Made by a program: the position numbers and the translations under genes
The notes under the pieces: generated by a model
The model's input: only the letters and a program-made list of their open reading frames with translations
What the model was told of the DNA's origin: nothing
Database searches by the model: none
NCBI GenBank assembly: GCA_904374465.1
Contig: CAJFFY010000011.1
Span: 1 to 64,000, forward strand
Length of the DNA: 64,000 nt
Direction of reading: 5' to 3'
Origin: an uncultured Subdoligranulum sp.
GTDB taxonomy: Bacteria > Bacillota > Clostridia > Oscillospirales > Ruminococcaceae
Shown here: piece by piece, positions 51,276 through 59,746 of the stretch
How positions within the stretch are numbered: the first letter of the stretch is position 1
How the letters are laid out: each line of letters starts with the position of its first letter

Positions 51276-53072
51276 TCAACCGGCGTCGAACCAGGCATCC
51301 AGCACGGCCCGCAGCACCGGGGTGGCGTTGGAACCGCCGCCGCCGTATTCCAGAACGACGGCCACCGCAATCTGGGGGTCATCGGCAGGGGCATACCCGA
51401 TCAGCACCGAGTTGACGTAGTGGGTACCGTTGGGCAGGGTATCGGCCAACTGGGGGCTGCCGGTTTTGGCCGCGCAGACCACCGGCGCTTCCCGCAGGTA
51501 GCGATTGGTCTGTGCCATCCGCTTCATGCCGTCCCGGATGGGCCCGAACACCGCCTCGCCCCCCGCAACGGTGGTGAACCGGGGGCTGTATTGCCAGACA
51601 ATCTGCCCGCTGGCGGTGTTGACGGCGCGGTCGGCAAAGTGCAGGGTGGGGCGCTGCCCGTTGGTGGCCAGGGTGGTGGCGTAGACAGCCAGCTGGGCGG
51701 GGGTGACGGCGGTGTTGCCCTGGCCGATGGCGGCCATCAGCGTCAGTCCTGCCTGGTAGTTGTCGTCGGTGGACCAGGTCAGCCGACCTTCCGCCTCGCT
51801 GACTTCGGCACCGGTGGGGCTGGCCAGCCCCAGCTGCCGGGCCATGGCGCTGAAGGTGTCCACTCCCAGCCGTCGTCCCACATCATAGAAAAAAATGTTG
51901 CAGCTCTGTTCCAGGGCCGTGCGCAGATCCACCGGACCGCTGTGCCCGTATTGCAGGCAGCCCGGCTGGTAGCCGCTGTAGTACAGATACCGTCCGGTGC
52001 AGTTGACGGTGGCGTTGGGGTCAATGCCGGCCGTAAGGGCTGCGGCCGCCACCGCCGGTTTGAAGGCTGACCCCGGGGCATACAGCCCCTGGAAGGCCCG
52101 GTCCAGCAAAGGGGCACCTTGGTCGGCGGCCAGGGCGGCATACCCGGTGCGGTAGTCGTTCAGGTCGTAGCCCGGCCAGTTGGCGGCCGCCAGGATCCCG
52201 CCGGTCTTCACATCCACCACCACGGCGGCCCCGGCATTGCATTCCCGCCCGCCGCCCACGGCGGCGGTGGTGCGCAGGGTTTCGATCCGGTTGCGCAGCG
52301 CATCCTGCAGGGCGCGCTGCAGATCCGCGTCCAGTGTCAGAACCAGTGTGGACCCCGGGGTGGCGGAGCGCTGCTGGACGGTGGTCCGCACGGCACCGTC
52401 CAGCCCCATACTGATCAGTAACCGGCCGTCCTGTCCTTGCAGCAGATCATCATAGGCGGCCTCCAGCCCGCTCTGGCCGATGATACTGTCCATGGCCAGG
52501 CCCTGCTGGCGCGCCGCGGGCCATTGTTCGGCGGTGATGGGGCCGGTGAAGCCCAGGGCATGGGGCAGCAAGGTTCCGTCCGGCCAACTGCGTACGCCCC
52601 GGGCTGCCAGCCGTACGGCACCGGTTTGCACCAGGCCTGCCTGGTAGAAGGCGGTCATGGTTTCGCTGTCCAGCGATTCCTGGATCAGCAGTTCTCCCGC
52701 CGAAACGGCAGAACAAAAGGCGGCAAGTTGTGTTTCCACATCCTTGCCGCCTGTAAGGGCCTGTACGGTTTGCACCGTACTTTGCAGATCGCTTCCCGGA
52801 GGAGCCGGAATCCGCAGATAGAGATCATATACGGTTTTGTCCCGGGCCAGTACCGTACCATTGCGGTCGGTGATGGCGCCCCGGGCCGCATGCTGTTCCA
52901 CCGTATAACTGGCGGAACTGGCTTCGGCTGCCTTTTCGGCGTAATGGTCGGCCATGGCAAATTGCATCCAGGCCAGTCTGGCAAAGAACACCAGAAAAAC
53001 CACACAGCTCAGCACCAGCAGCACGGCGACCCGGCCGCGCCCGCCGGCGCGGCTTTTGCTTCCCCTTGCCAT
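51276..53072 (-). CDS. Class B penicillin-binding protein (PBP2/MrdA-type transpeptidase)
   Basis: 598 residues. A membrane anchor (about 15-37), a pedestal domain beginning ARGAITDRNG, and a transpeptidase domain. Active-site motifs: GSAFKP (SxxK, near residue 325), SCN in LEQSCNIFF, and KTG in AAKTGSPQ. It cross-links peptidoglycan during cell elongation or division. It lies 63 bases downstream of mreC; rodA, its usual SEDS partner, is not present in the window. Confidence 0.93.
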   Translation of the reverse strand: MARGSKSRAGGRGRVAVLLVLSCVVFLVFFARLAWMQFAMADHYAEKAAEASSASYTVEQHAARGAITDRNGTVLARDKTVYDLYLRIPAPPGSDLQSTVQTVQALTGGKDVETQLAAFCSAVSAGELLIQESLDSETMTAFYQAGLVQTGAVRLAARGVRSWPDGTLLPHALGFTGPITAEQWPAARQQGLAMDSIIGQSGLEAAYDDLLQGQDGRLLISMGLDGAVRTTVQQRSATPGSTLVLTLDADLQRALQDALRNRIETLRTTAAVGGGRECNAGAAVVVDVKTGGILAAANWPGYDLNDYRTGYAALAADQGAPLLDRAFQGLYAPGSAFKPAVAAAALTAGIDPNATVNCTGRYLYYSGYQPGCLQYGHSGPVDLRTALEQSCNIFFYDVGRRLGVDTFSAMARQLGLASPTGAEVSEAEGRLTWSTDDNYQAGLTLMAAIGQGNTAVTPAQLAVYATTLATNGQRPTLHFADRAVNTASGQIVWQYSPRFTTVAGGEAVFGPIRDGMKRMAQTNRYLREAPVVCAAKTGSPQLADTLPNGTHYVNSVLIGYAPADDPQIAVAVVLEYGGGGSNATPVLRAVLDAWFDAG

Positions 53073-53135
53073 GGTCCAACACCTCCCTGCGGTTTATTTT
53101 TTAGTATAGGCGATTTCTGTCGAAAAGGCAATCGG

Positions 53136-53843
53136 CTAGGATTTTTTTACAAAAAATACCGTGCTGTCCAGGTTGGCGGTGTCGGTCAGGGGAGCCCAGG
53201 CGGTCAGACCGTCCGTCTCCGGTTGTGGGGCTTCGGCCAAGGTGCCCAACCAGTAGCCGCCCGGTGTGGTTACCACGGCACCGGCCTGCAGGCCGCTGTC
53301 GGCAGGCAGTCCGATCAAACGCCACGCGGTCCCGGCTTCCAGCAGACCGGCTGCCTGCCCGCACAGCCCCGCGCAGGGGGGATCCTCCCGGCCTGCCAGG
53401 ACGGCTTCGCAGGTGTCGTTACCCAGGTCCCGGCTCACGCGGCCGGCATAGCGACCTTCGGCATCCAGCAGAGGGGTTCCCGCTGCAGCGGAACAGGCAA
53501 GGGTGATCTTCCCGACGGAACGGGAGATTACCCGGGCGGGCTGCCAGCTGCCGGTGGTCCGTCCGCAGTCCAGCAATTGCCGCAGGGCCTGGTTTTCGGC
53601 CAGGGCGTCGGCCCCCTGCGCCACCTGGGCGCGGAGGGCGGCGTTTTCCTGCTGCAGCCGGGTCAGGCGGCCTTCGTAGTCGGGAACCATACGCCCTGCC
53701 AGTGCGTGGTCCAGTCCGACGGCAGCCGCAGGCAGGGCCGCGGCCAGCCGGGGACCTGCGGCCACCAGCAGCAGAACCAGCACCACGGGTATCCACCAAC
53801 GCCGGCGCCGCCGTGGGCGCCCCAGTTCCAGACTGCCGTGCAT
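53136..53843 (-). CDS. mreC: Rod shape-determining protein MreC
   Basis: 235 residues from the ATG at 53843 (GGGGGTGAT upstream; a GTG at 53852 is possible). A basic N-terminus (RPRRRRRWW) leads into the membrane anchor (about 20-45), then a coiled coil (about 60-95, LQQENAALRAQV) and paired beta domains ending DTANLDSTVFFV, the MreC pattern. MreC links the cytoplasmic elongation machinery to PBP2. Neither mreB nor mreD flanks it. Confidence 0.85.
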   Translation of the reverse strand: MHGSLELGRPRRRRRWWIPVVLVLLLVAAGPRLAAALPAAAVGLDHALAGRMVPDYEGRLTRLQQENAALRAQVAQGADALAENQALRQLLDCGRTTGSWQPARVISRSVGKITLACSAAAGTPLLDAEGRYAGRVSRDLGNDTCEAVLAGREDPPCAGLCGQAAGLLEAGTAWRLIGLPADSGLQAGAVVTTPGGYWLGTLAEAPQPETDGLTAWAPLTDTANLDSTVFFVKKS

Positions 53844-53870
53844 CCGCATCACCCCCGTTTACAATATGCC

Positions 53871-53900
53871 TTGCGGGAAAGCCGTAGACTTTGCTATAAT
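53871..53900 (+). promoter_or_regulatory. Promoter of HAD phosphatase gene
   Basis: TTGCGG at 53871-53876, 18 bases, TATAAT at 53895-53900. Confidence 0.72.
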
Positions 53901-53921
53901 ACCCCACGGGAGGGAATTTTT

Positions 53922-54728
53922 ATGAAGTACAAGCTGTTGCTTTTGGATATAGACGGAACGCTGCGTCCCAGCGGCTATGAGCGCATCCCGCGGGAAAATG
54001 CCGAGGCGGTCAACGCCGTGCAGAAGGCGGGCGTCAAGATTGCCATCGCCACGGGGCGGGGCCGCACCGGTGTGGGCAAGGGGCTGCTGCGCTCCATCAA
54101 GCCGGACGGCTGGGTCTGCGCCGGCGGTGCCCAACTGCTGGACAATAAGGAAAATGACCTGGCGCTGCATCGCCTCTCCAACGAGGAAATGTACGCACTG
54201 GTGGACTTTTTTGAGGATTATGAGCTGCCGCTGCGGTTTACCTTCCACGATGCCAACTATGCCTACATCGGCTACCAGATGTTTGTGGAGCGGGAAAAGG
54301 CCAAAAATCTGAACAACCATATTGTGGACGGTGAGGACCAGGATCATCACCTGGTGGAAATGCCCTTCGGCGCTTTTGGCTTCATTCCCCGGGCGCTTTC
54401 CCAAAAATTCCAGGAAAAATACGGTTACCTGGGTCTGCAGTTCCTGTATTCCTACCCGGGCAGCGACGACTGCGACATTTCGGAGACAGGGGTGGACAAG
54501 GGACGCGGCCTCTGTGAACTGGCCGGGCTGATGGGCATTGACCCGGCGGAATGTGTGGCCGTGGGGGACGGCGACAACGACGTGCCCATGCTGCGCGCCG
54601 CCGGCCTGGGCATCGCCATGGGCAACGCCAGCGAACCCGCCAAAGCGGCCGCCGACCGCATCGGTCCCATGGCGGAACCCTGCGGCGTGGCCGAACTCTG
54701 CCGCAGCCTCTGGCCGGAGGCCTTCTGA
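53922..54728 (+). CDS. Cof-type HAD-IIB phosphatase
   Basis: 268 residues. Motif I LLLDIDGTLR at about 6-15, ATGRGR near residue 43, Lys in GVDKGRGL, and motif IV VGDGDNDVPMLRAAG. Substrate not inferable. GGGAGGGA precedes the ATG at 53922. It is followed after one base by the DNA glycosylase gene, so the two are coupled. Confidence 0.9.
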   Translation: MKYKLLLLDIDGTLRPSGYERIPRENAEAVNAVQKAGVKIAIATGRGRTGVGKGLLRSIKPDGWVCAGGAQLLDNKENDLALHRLSNEEMYALVDFFEDYELPLRFTFHDANYAYIGYQMFVEREKAKNLNNHIVDGEDQDHHLVEMPFGAFGFIPRALSQKFQEKYGYLGLQFLYSYPGSDDCDISETGVDKGRGLCELAGLMGIDPAECVAVGDGDNDVPMLRAAGLGIAMGNASEPAKAAADRIGPMAEPCGVAELCRSLWPEAF

Positions 54729-54729
54729 G

Positions 54730-55284
54730 ATGGCCCAGACCAAGACGGCCTACACCCATGTGGGGCCCGGCCTGCCGCCGCTGCACGGGGAACGGGCATC
54801 GGCGCTGATCCTGGGCAGTTTTCCCAGCCCCAAAAGCCGGGAACAGGGCTTCTTTTACGGGCATCCACAGAACCGTTTCTGGCCGCTGCTGGCCAGCCTG
54901 ACCGGGGAACCGGTGCCCGACTGGGCGGATATCGAGGCCAAAAAGGCCATCATCCTGCGCCATGGGCTGGCCGTGTGGGACACCATCGGCGCCTGCGACA
55001 TCCGCGGCGCCTCGGATGCCTCCATCCGCAACGTGGAACCCAACGACGTGGCCGCGCTGATCCGGCAGCTGGGGGTTCGGGCGGTGTTCTGCAACGGGGC
55101 GGCATCGGGGCGGGTCTATGCCCGCTACGCCCAGCCCGCCACCGGTCTGCCTGCCACCGTGCTGCCCAGCACCAGCCCCGCCAACGCGGCCTGGTCCCTG
55201 GAAAAACTGCGGGGGGCCTGGGGTACCGCCCTGGCCCCGTTTTTGACGTTGGACGGTTGCAACGGGCGCGGTTTTGGGCTATAA
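54730..55284 (+). CDS. DNA-deoxyinosine (hypoxanthine) glycosylase, uracil-glycosylase fold
   Basis: 184 residues. Motif LILGSFPSPKSREQGFFYGHPQNRFWPLL near residues 27-55 matches the hypoxanthine-DNA glycosylase branch of the UDG superfamily; the late motif is LPSTSPANAAW. It removes deaminated purines, by family knowledge. The start at 54730 lies one base after the HAD stop codon. Confidence 0.87.
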   Translation: MAQTKTAYTHVGPGLPPLHGERASALILGSFPSPKSREQGFFYGHPQNRFWPLLASLTGEPVPDWADIEAKKAIILRHGLAVWDTIGACDIRGASDASIRNVEPNDVAALIRQLGVRAVFCNGAASGRVYARYAQPATGLPATVLPSTSPANAAWSLEKLRGAWGTALAPFLTLDGCNGRGFGL

Positions 55285-55285
55285 T
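55257..55285 (+). promoter_or_regulatory. Promoter of the XpaC-TelA-LemA-TPM cluster
   Basis: TTGCAA at 55257-55262, 17 bases, TATAAT at 55280-55285, inside the end of the glycosylase gene. Confidence 0.75.
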
Positions 55286-55315
55286 AAGTCTATCTTTTAC
55301 CAAAGGGGGAACCCC

Positions 55316-55945
55316 ATGAGCAAATGGCAGGAAAAACAGGTCCGGCCGGTGTTGCCGCTCTATCTGGCGGCCCTCGTCTGGCCGGTGGGGGCGCTGGTGT
55401 TTCCGCCCTATACCCTGGGCAACCTCGCACTGCTGGCGGTACTCAGCGCGGCGGCCTATCTGTTGGGACGCCGTTTTTGTCCCATGCGGGTGGTGCGCAC
55501 CCAGGTGCCCTATGCCACCGGCAGCGAGGATGTGGACGCCATGCTCACCGGCATTGTCGCCAACCTGGATGCGCTGCATGCCCTGAACGAAGCCATCCCC
55601 GACACCCAGCTCTCTCGCGCCATGGACCGCATGGAAAAGGCGGGGCGCAGCATCGTGTCGGTGGTGGAAGGCGCCCCCGACAAGGCCCGGCAGATCGACC
55701 GGTTTGCCCGGTATTATCTGCCCGAGGTGGTCAAGCTGATGAGCGCCTACGTCAATCTGGAAAAGAACGGTGTCCGGGGGGACAATGCCGACCAGATTGT
55801 GCGGGAACTGCGCCGCAATGCCGAAACCACCGCCACTGCCTTTGAAAACCAGCTGGATGTGCTGTACAGCGCCGAAGCAATGGACATTTCCACCGATATT
55901 GAAGTGCTGGACAGCATTTTGAAGAGCCAGAACCTGACAAAATAA
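55316..55945 (+). CDS. XpaC-like protein (BCIP phosphate hydrolysis family)
   Basis: 209 residues. Two membrane helices near residues 15-50 precede a helical domain with YYLPEVVKLMSAY, the hallmark of XpaC, and ISTDIEVLDSIL near the end. In Bacillus xpaC forms an operon with a telA-like gene (yaaN), as here. The biochemical role is unknown. GGGGGAA lies before the ATG at 55316. A second, longer XpaC protein is encoded at 60916. Confidence 0.87.
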   Translation: MSKWQEKQVRPVLPLYLAALVWPVGALVFPPYTLGNLALLAVLSAAAYLLGRRFCPMRVVRTQVPYATGSEDVDAMLTGIVANLDALHALNEAIPDTQLSRAMDRMEKAGRSIVSVVEGAPDKARQIDRFARYYLPEVVKLMSAYVNLEKNGVRGDNADQIVRELRRNAETTATAFENQLDVLYSAEAMDISTDIEVLDSILKSQNLTK

Positions 55946-55978
55946 ACCCGGTGTCCCCGAGAAAGGAAGGACCGAAAC

Positions 55979-57154
55979 ATGGCTGACCTGAACAAGGAAT
56001 TGGATTTGAATGCACCCGTAGCCCCCACCCTGACCTTTGACGCGGCGCCCACCCTGACGCTGAATCCCGCGGCCGACGAAAAAGTGGAGGAAGAAGCCAA
56101 AAAGGAAACCCCCGTCCAGGTGGAGGATACCCCCCTGAGCCCCGAAGAACAGAAGATGGTGGACGATTTTGCGGAAAAGATCGACCTGACCAACTCCCAG
56201 TTGGTGCTGCAGTACGGCGCAGCCAGCCAGAAGAAGCTCAGCGATTTTTCCGAGACAGCCCTCTCCCGGGTGAAGACCAAGGATATGGGCGAGACCGGGG
56301 AACTGATCACCAGCCTGATTGCCGAACTGCAGGGCTTTGATGCAAACGCCGAACAGCCCAAGGGAATTTTCGGCTTTTTCAAAAAGGCCGGCAACAACAT
56401 CGAGCAGCTCAAGACCCGGTACGAGAGCGCCGACAAGAATGTGGAGCGTATCCGCGCCCAGCTGGAGGACCACCAGGTTACCCTGATGAAGGACATTACC
56501 ATGCTGGACAAGATGTACCAGCTCAATCTGGTCTACTTCAAGGAACTGACCATGTATATCCTGGCGGGCAAGAAAAAGCTGGCCGCCGTGCGGGCCAACG
56601 AACTGAAGGCCCTGCAGGACAAGGCCCAGCGCACCCAGCTGCCTGAGGATGCCCAGGCGGCCCGGGACCTGGCCGACCAGTGTGACCGCTTTGAGAAAAA
56701 GCTCTACGATCTGGAACTGACCCGCAATGTCTCCATCCAGATGGGCCCCCAGATCCGGCTGATCCAGTCCAACGACACGATCATGGCCGAAAAGATCCAG
56801 ACCACCATTGTCAACACCATCCCGCTGTGGAAGAACCAGATGGTCCTGGCCCTGGGCATTGCCCACAGCCAGGAGGCCATGAAGGCCGAGCGCGCCGTCA
56901 CCGACGCCACCAACGAACTGCTCAAGCGCAATGCCGCCACCCTCAAGCAGGGAACCATCGACATTGCCAAGGAATCGGAGCGCGGCATCGTGGACATCGA
57001 GACTTTGCAGCAGACCAACAAGCAGCTCATTGAAACGCTGGACGAGCTGAACAAGATCCGGGCGGACGGCAAGGCCAAGCGGGCCAACGCCGAGCAGGAA
57101 CTGGGCCGTATCGAAGGGGAACTGCGCGCCAAACTGCTGGAGATCAACAGCTGA
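55979..57154 (+). CDS. TelA/KlaA family toxic anion resistance protein
   Basis: 391 residues, mostly helical. Residues 1-55 are low complexity (PTLTFDAAPTLTLNP). The TelA domain follows with GFFKKAGNNIEQL and KMYQLNLVYFKELTMYI, and the C-terminal SLIRQVNE-like segment. Linked historically to tellurite resistance and to envelope stress; true function unresolved. GAAAGGAAGG precedes the start. Second gene of the cluster, 33 bases after xpaC. Confidence 0.93.
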   Translation: MADLNKELDLNAPVAPTLTFDAAPTLTLNPAADEKVEEEAKKETPVQVEDTPLSPEEQKMVDDFAEKIDLTNSQLVLQYGAASQKKLSDFSETALSRVKTKDMGETGELITSLIAELQGFDANAEQPKGIFGFFKKAGNNIEQLKTRYESADKNVERIRAQLEDHQVTLMKDITMLDKMYQLNLVYFKELTMYILAGKKKLAAVRANELKALQDKAQRTQLPEDAQAARDLADQCDRFEKKLYDLELTRNVSIQMGPQIRLIQSNDTIMAEKIQTTIVNTIPLWKNQMVLALGIAHSQEAMKAERAVTDATNELLKRNAATLKQGTIDIAKESERGIVDIETLQQTNKQLIETLDELNKIRADGKAKRANAEQELGRIEGELRAKLLEINS

Positions 57155-57178
57155 TCCGCCCTTCCCGAGGAAACCATC

Positions 57179-57853
57179 ATGCAACTGGAACAACAGGAAA
57201 CCTTTACCATCCAGGGCCCCCAGCTGGAAGTTTTCGGTCAGATCGAATCCCGCCTGCCGGCTCCGGCCAAAAAGCGACCGGTGGCGGCCCTGGTACTGGC
57301 AGGACTGGCGCTGGTGTCGGTGTTCGGCATCGGCGGGGCGCGCCTGCAGGGGCTGCGCAGCCGCACGGCCCGGCTCTATTCTGCCCAGCAGGACGAGTAC
57401 GGCCACAGCATCCAGGGGGATTTCGCCGCCCAGACCGACGCGGCAGCCAGCCTGATCCGGGTGGCCGGCAATGTGCTGGGGCAAAACGATGCCGATGTAC
57501 AGGCCGCCCAGGCGGCCCTGGATGCCTGGAACGCCACCTCCGACCCCGACCAACCGGCCGTGCAGTATGCGTTGAATACCGATCTGGCCGGTGCCGTGGA
57601 CCTGGTCTATACGGCGGCGACCGATGTGGCGGACGCCAAGGCCAAGGGGCAGCTGGACGACCTGCACGACAGTTTCACATCGGCGCAGGCGACCATCCAG
57701 CGGGCGGCTGCAGACTATAACACCCAGGCCGAAGCCTACAACGAGACGGTCTCGGCCTTCCCGGCCAATCTGCTGGCCGGCCTGTGGCAGGCGGGGCCGC
57801 TGCAGACCTTCGCCCCCGCGGATTTCGGCAACACAACAGGAAATGGATCATGA
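57179..57853 (+). CDS. LemA-like protein with a membrane anchor
   Basis: 224 residues. A membrane helix at about 37-55, then a helical bundle. The C-terminal motif YNTQAEAYNETVSAFPANL with GLWQ is the LemA signature (YNxxxxxYN...FPxN). LemA proteins of unknown role are often encoded with TPM-domain proteins, as here: the stop overlaps the next start as ATGA. Confidence 0.82.
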   Translation: MQLEQQETFTIQGPQLEVFGQIESRLPAPAKKRPVAALVLAGLALVSVFGIGGARLQGLRSRTARLYSAQQDEYGHSIQGDFAAQTDAAASLIRVAGNVLGQNDADVQAAQAALDAWNATSDPDQPAVQYALNTDLAGAVDLVYTAATDVADAKAKGQLDDLHDSFTSAQATIQRAAADYNTQAEAYNETVSAFPANLLAGLWQAGPLQTFAPADFGNTTGNGS

Positions 57854-58794
57854 AACAGAAACAAAAAACACTACGGCGCCCGGTGGCGCTGGCCGCGGCC
57901 ACCCTTGCCCTGCTGACCGTCGCGGCTTTGCCGGTGCTGGCTGCACCGGAACTGGACCCCAATACGGCGGTCAATGACTACGCCAACATCCTTTCCACCG
58001 AAACGGAAACCTATGTGGAAAACCTTTCGGTGGCGCTGCAGGATACCTGTGGTGCCCAGATCGGCGTCTATACCACCGAGTATATCGGCAATTCCACCAT
58101 GGAAGGCTATGCCTACGACCTGCTCAACACCTGGGGACTGGGCTCTGCCGACAAGGACAATGGTGTGTTGCTGCTGCTGGTGCCGGGGGAGGACGATTAC
58201 TATGTCACCCGGGGCGCCGGGCTGGAAACCCAGCTGACCATCAGTACCCTGGGGACGATTCTGGACGAGGACCTGGAGCCCAACTGGGTGAAAGGGGACT
58301 ATGATACCGGCGCGCAGCAGACGGTGTATGCCATTGCGGAAAAACTGTGCAGCATCTATGGCATTCCCACCTCCACGCTGGACGGCGTCACCCAGTCGGC
58401 GGCACCTGCCCGGCAGGAGCAGGGATCCAGCCCCGTGACGGTGGCCATCCTTCTTTTGGTGGTGCTGCTGGTGGTGGTCGTACTGCTGAATCTGGGCAAT
58501 CCCCGGGGTCCCGGGCCGCGCCCGCCCCGCGGTGGTGGCGGCTTCGGCAATGCCCTGTTCTGGTACGGTCTGGGCCGCGCCTCCCGGCCGCGGCGTCCCC
58601 GCCGTCCGCCGCCGCCGCCTCCGGGCTTTGGTCCCGGTCCCGGCGGTTTCGGCCCCGGACCGGGCGGCTTCGGCGGGCCGCGTCCCGGCGGGTTCGGCGG
58701 CGCACCCCGCGGTGGATTTGGGGGCGGCCGTTCCGGCGGGTTCCGTCCCGGCGGCGGCTCCGGCCGCGGCGGCGGTGTGGGGCGTCGTCATTAA
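57850..58794 (+). CDS. TPM-domain (YgcG-type) membrane protein with Gly/Arg/Pro tail
   Basis: 314 residues. Signal peptide (1-33), TPM domain (about 38-180) with NDYANILS and GSADKDNGVLLLL, a membrane helix (about 200-220), and a long tail of Gly, Pro, Phe and Arg repeats (GPGPGGFGP) ending PGGGSGRGGGVGRRH. The end strikingly matches the PGGGSSRGGGVGRR segment in the Cys-tail protein at 11344. Function is unknown; LemA-TPM pairs occur in many bacteria. Start at 57850 overlaps the LemA stop. Confidence 0.88.
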   Translation: MKQKQKTLRRPVALAAATLALLTVAALPVLAAPELDPNTAVNDYANILSTETETYVENLSVALQDTCGAQIGVYTTEYIGNSTMEGYAYDLLNTWGLGSADKDNGVLLLLVPGEDDYYVTRGAGLETQLTISTLGTILDEDLEPNWVKGDYDTGAQQTVYAIAEKLCSIYGIPTSTLDGVTQSAAPARQEQGSSPVTVAILLLVVLLVVVVLLNLGNPRGPGPRPPRGGGGFGNALFWYGLGRASRPRRPRRPPPPPPGFGPGPGGFGPGPGGFGGPRPGGFGGAPRGGFGGGRSGGFRPGGGSGRGGGVGRRH

Positions 58795-58807
58795 GGAAAA
58801 AAATTGG

Positions 58808-58839
58808 TCCGGCCCGCGCAGCTGCGGGCCGGCCTTTTG
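58808..58839 (+). terminator. Terminator after the TPM gene
   Basis: Stem CCGGCCCGC / GCGGGCCGG with a GCAGCT loop, followed by CCTTTTG. Confidence 0.78.
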
Positions 58840-58860
58840 TGTTGAAAAGGAGTATTTCCC

Positions 58861-59625
58861 ATGCCCAAATTTGCCGTTATCACCGGGGCCAGCTCCGGCA
58901 TCGGGGCAGAGTTTGCCCGGCAACTGTCCGCCCGTGGGTACCAATTGCTGTTGGTGGCCCGCCGGACCGACCGGTTGCAACAGCTTTCTGCCCAGCTGAC
59001 CACCGTCTGTGAAATTTTCCCTGCCGATCTCTCCCGCGCCGAGGAATGCTGCCGCCTGGCCGACGCTTTGCGGGAACGGCAGGTGGATCTGTTTATCAAC
59101 AACGCCGGCTTCGGCGACTGCGGACCCTTCCTGGAGACGGAGCTGGACAAGGAACTGCGGATGGTGGATGTGAATGTCCGCGCCGTGCAGATTCTCACCA
59201 AGCGGATGGTGCAGCAGATGGAACGGCAGGGGAGCGGGGCACTGCTCAACGTGGGCTCCTCGGCAGGGCTGCTGCCCGGCGGCCCCTATATGGCCACCTA
59301 CTACGCCACCAAGGCCTATGTGGTCAGCCTGAGCCAGGCGGTGGCGGCCGAACTGCGTGCCCGGCACAGTCCGGTTTACCTGGGCTGCCTTTGCCCCGGT
59401 CCGGTCCATACCGAGTTCAACCAGGTGGCCAACGTCCGGTTTGCCCTGCCGGGTATTTCGGCGGCGTACTGTGTGCGCTGCGCCCTGGCGGGCATCCGGC
59501 GGCGCCGCACCATCATTGTGCCGGGTCCCGCCATGGCCACAGCAATGGCGTTGTCCCACCTGGCGCCCCGCCCTCTGCTAGTGGCGGTGGCCGGGTGGCA
59601 GCAAAAACGTAAGTTGAGCCGATAA
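58861..59625 (+). CDS. Short-chain dehydrogenase/reductase
   Basis: 254 residues, classical SDR. NAD(P) motif TGASSGIG at about 8-15, NNAGFGD near residue 80, catalytic Ser in NVGSSAG and YYATKAY (YxxxK). The family reduces carbonyls or oxidises alcohols; substrate unknown. AAAAGGAG precedes the ATG. It stands between the TPM terminator and the SGNH hydrolase. Confidence 0.93.
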   Translation: MPKFAVITGASSGIGAEFARQLSARGYQLLLVARRTDRLQQLSAQLTTVCEIFPADLSRAEECCRLADALRERQVDLFINNAGFGDCGPFLETELDKELRMVDVNVRAVQILTKRMVQQMERQGSGALLNVGSSAGLLPGGPYMATYYATKAYVVSLSQAVAAELRARHSPVYLGCLCPGPVHTEFNQVANVRFALPGISAAYCVRCALAGIRRRRTIIVPGPAMATAMALSHLAPRPLLVAVAGWQQKRKLSR

Positions 59626-59746
59626 GGGGGCCGTCCCCGGGCAGAAAACCGCAAAATCTTTCCTTGCCTCTGTTTTTATCGGGCAAACTGTGTTATAATC
59701 CTACTGTATATATGCAATTTTGGCTGTGCAGAAAGGAGGGGTACCC

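Noticed and set aside
23798..55284. Three DNA glycosylase-type genes (tag, AlkZ-like, hypoxanthine type) as a repair island
   Set aside because: They are spread over 30 kb with unrelated genes between them; no shared regulation was seen.
54950..57667. A 905-residue minus-strand open frame across XpaC, TelA and LemA genes
   Set aside because: Antisense shadow of three well supported plus-strand genes; composition is typical of reverse frames.
58560..58794. Gly/Pro/Arg repeats in the TPM protein as a collagen-like or phage tail repeat
   Set aside because: The repeats are short and irregular (GPGPGGFG), without a strict triplet period; low-complexity tails are common in TPM proteins.
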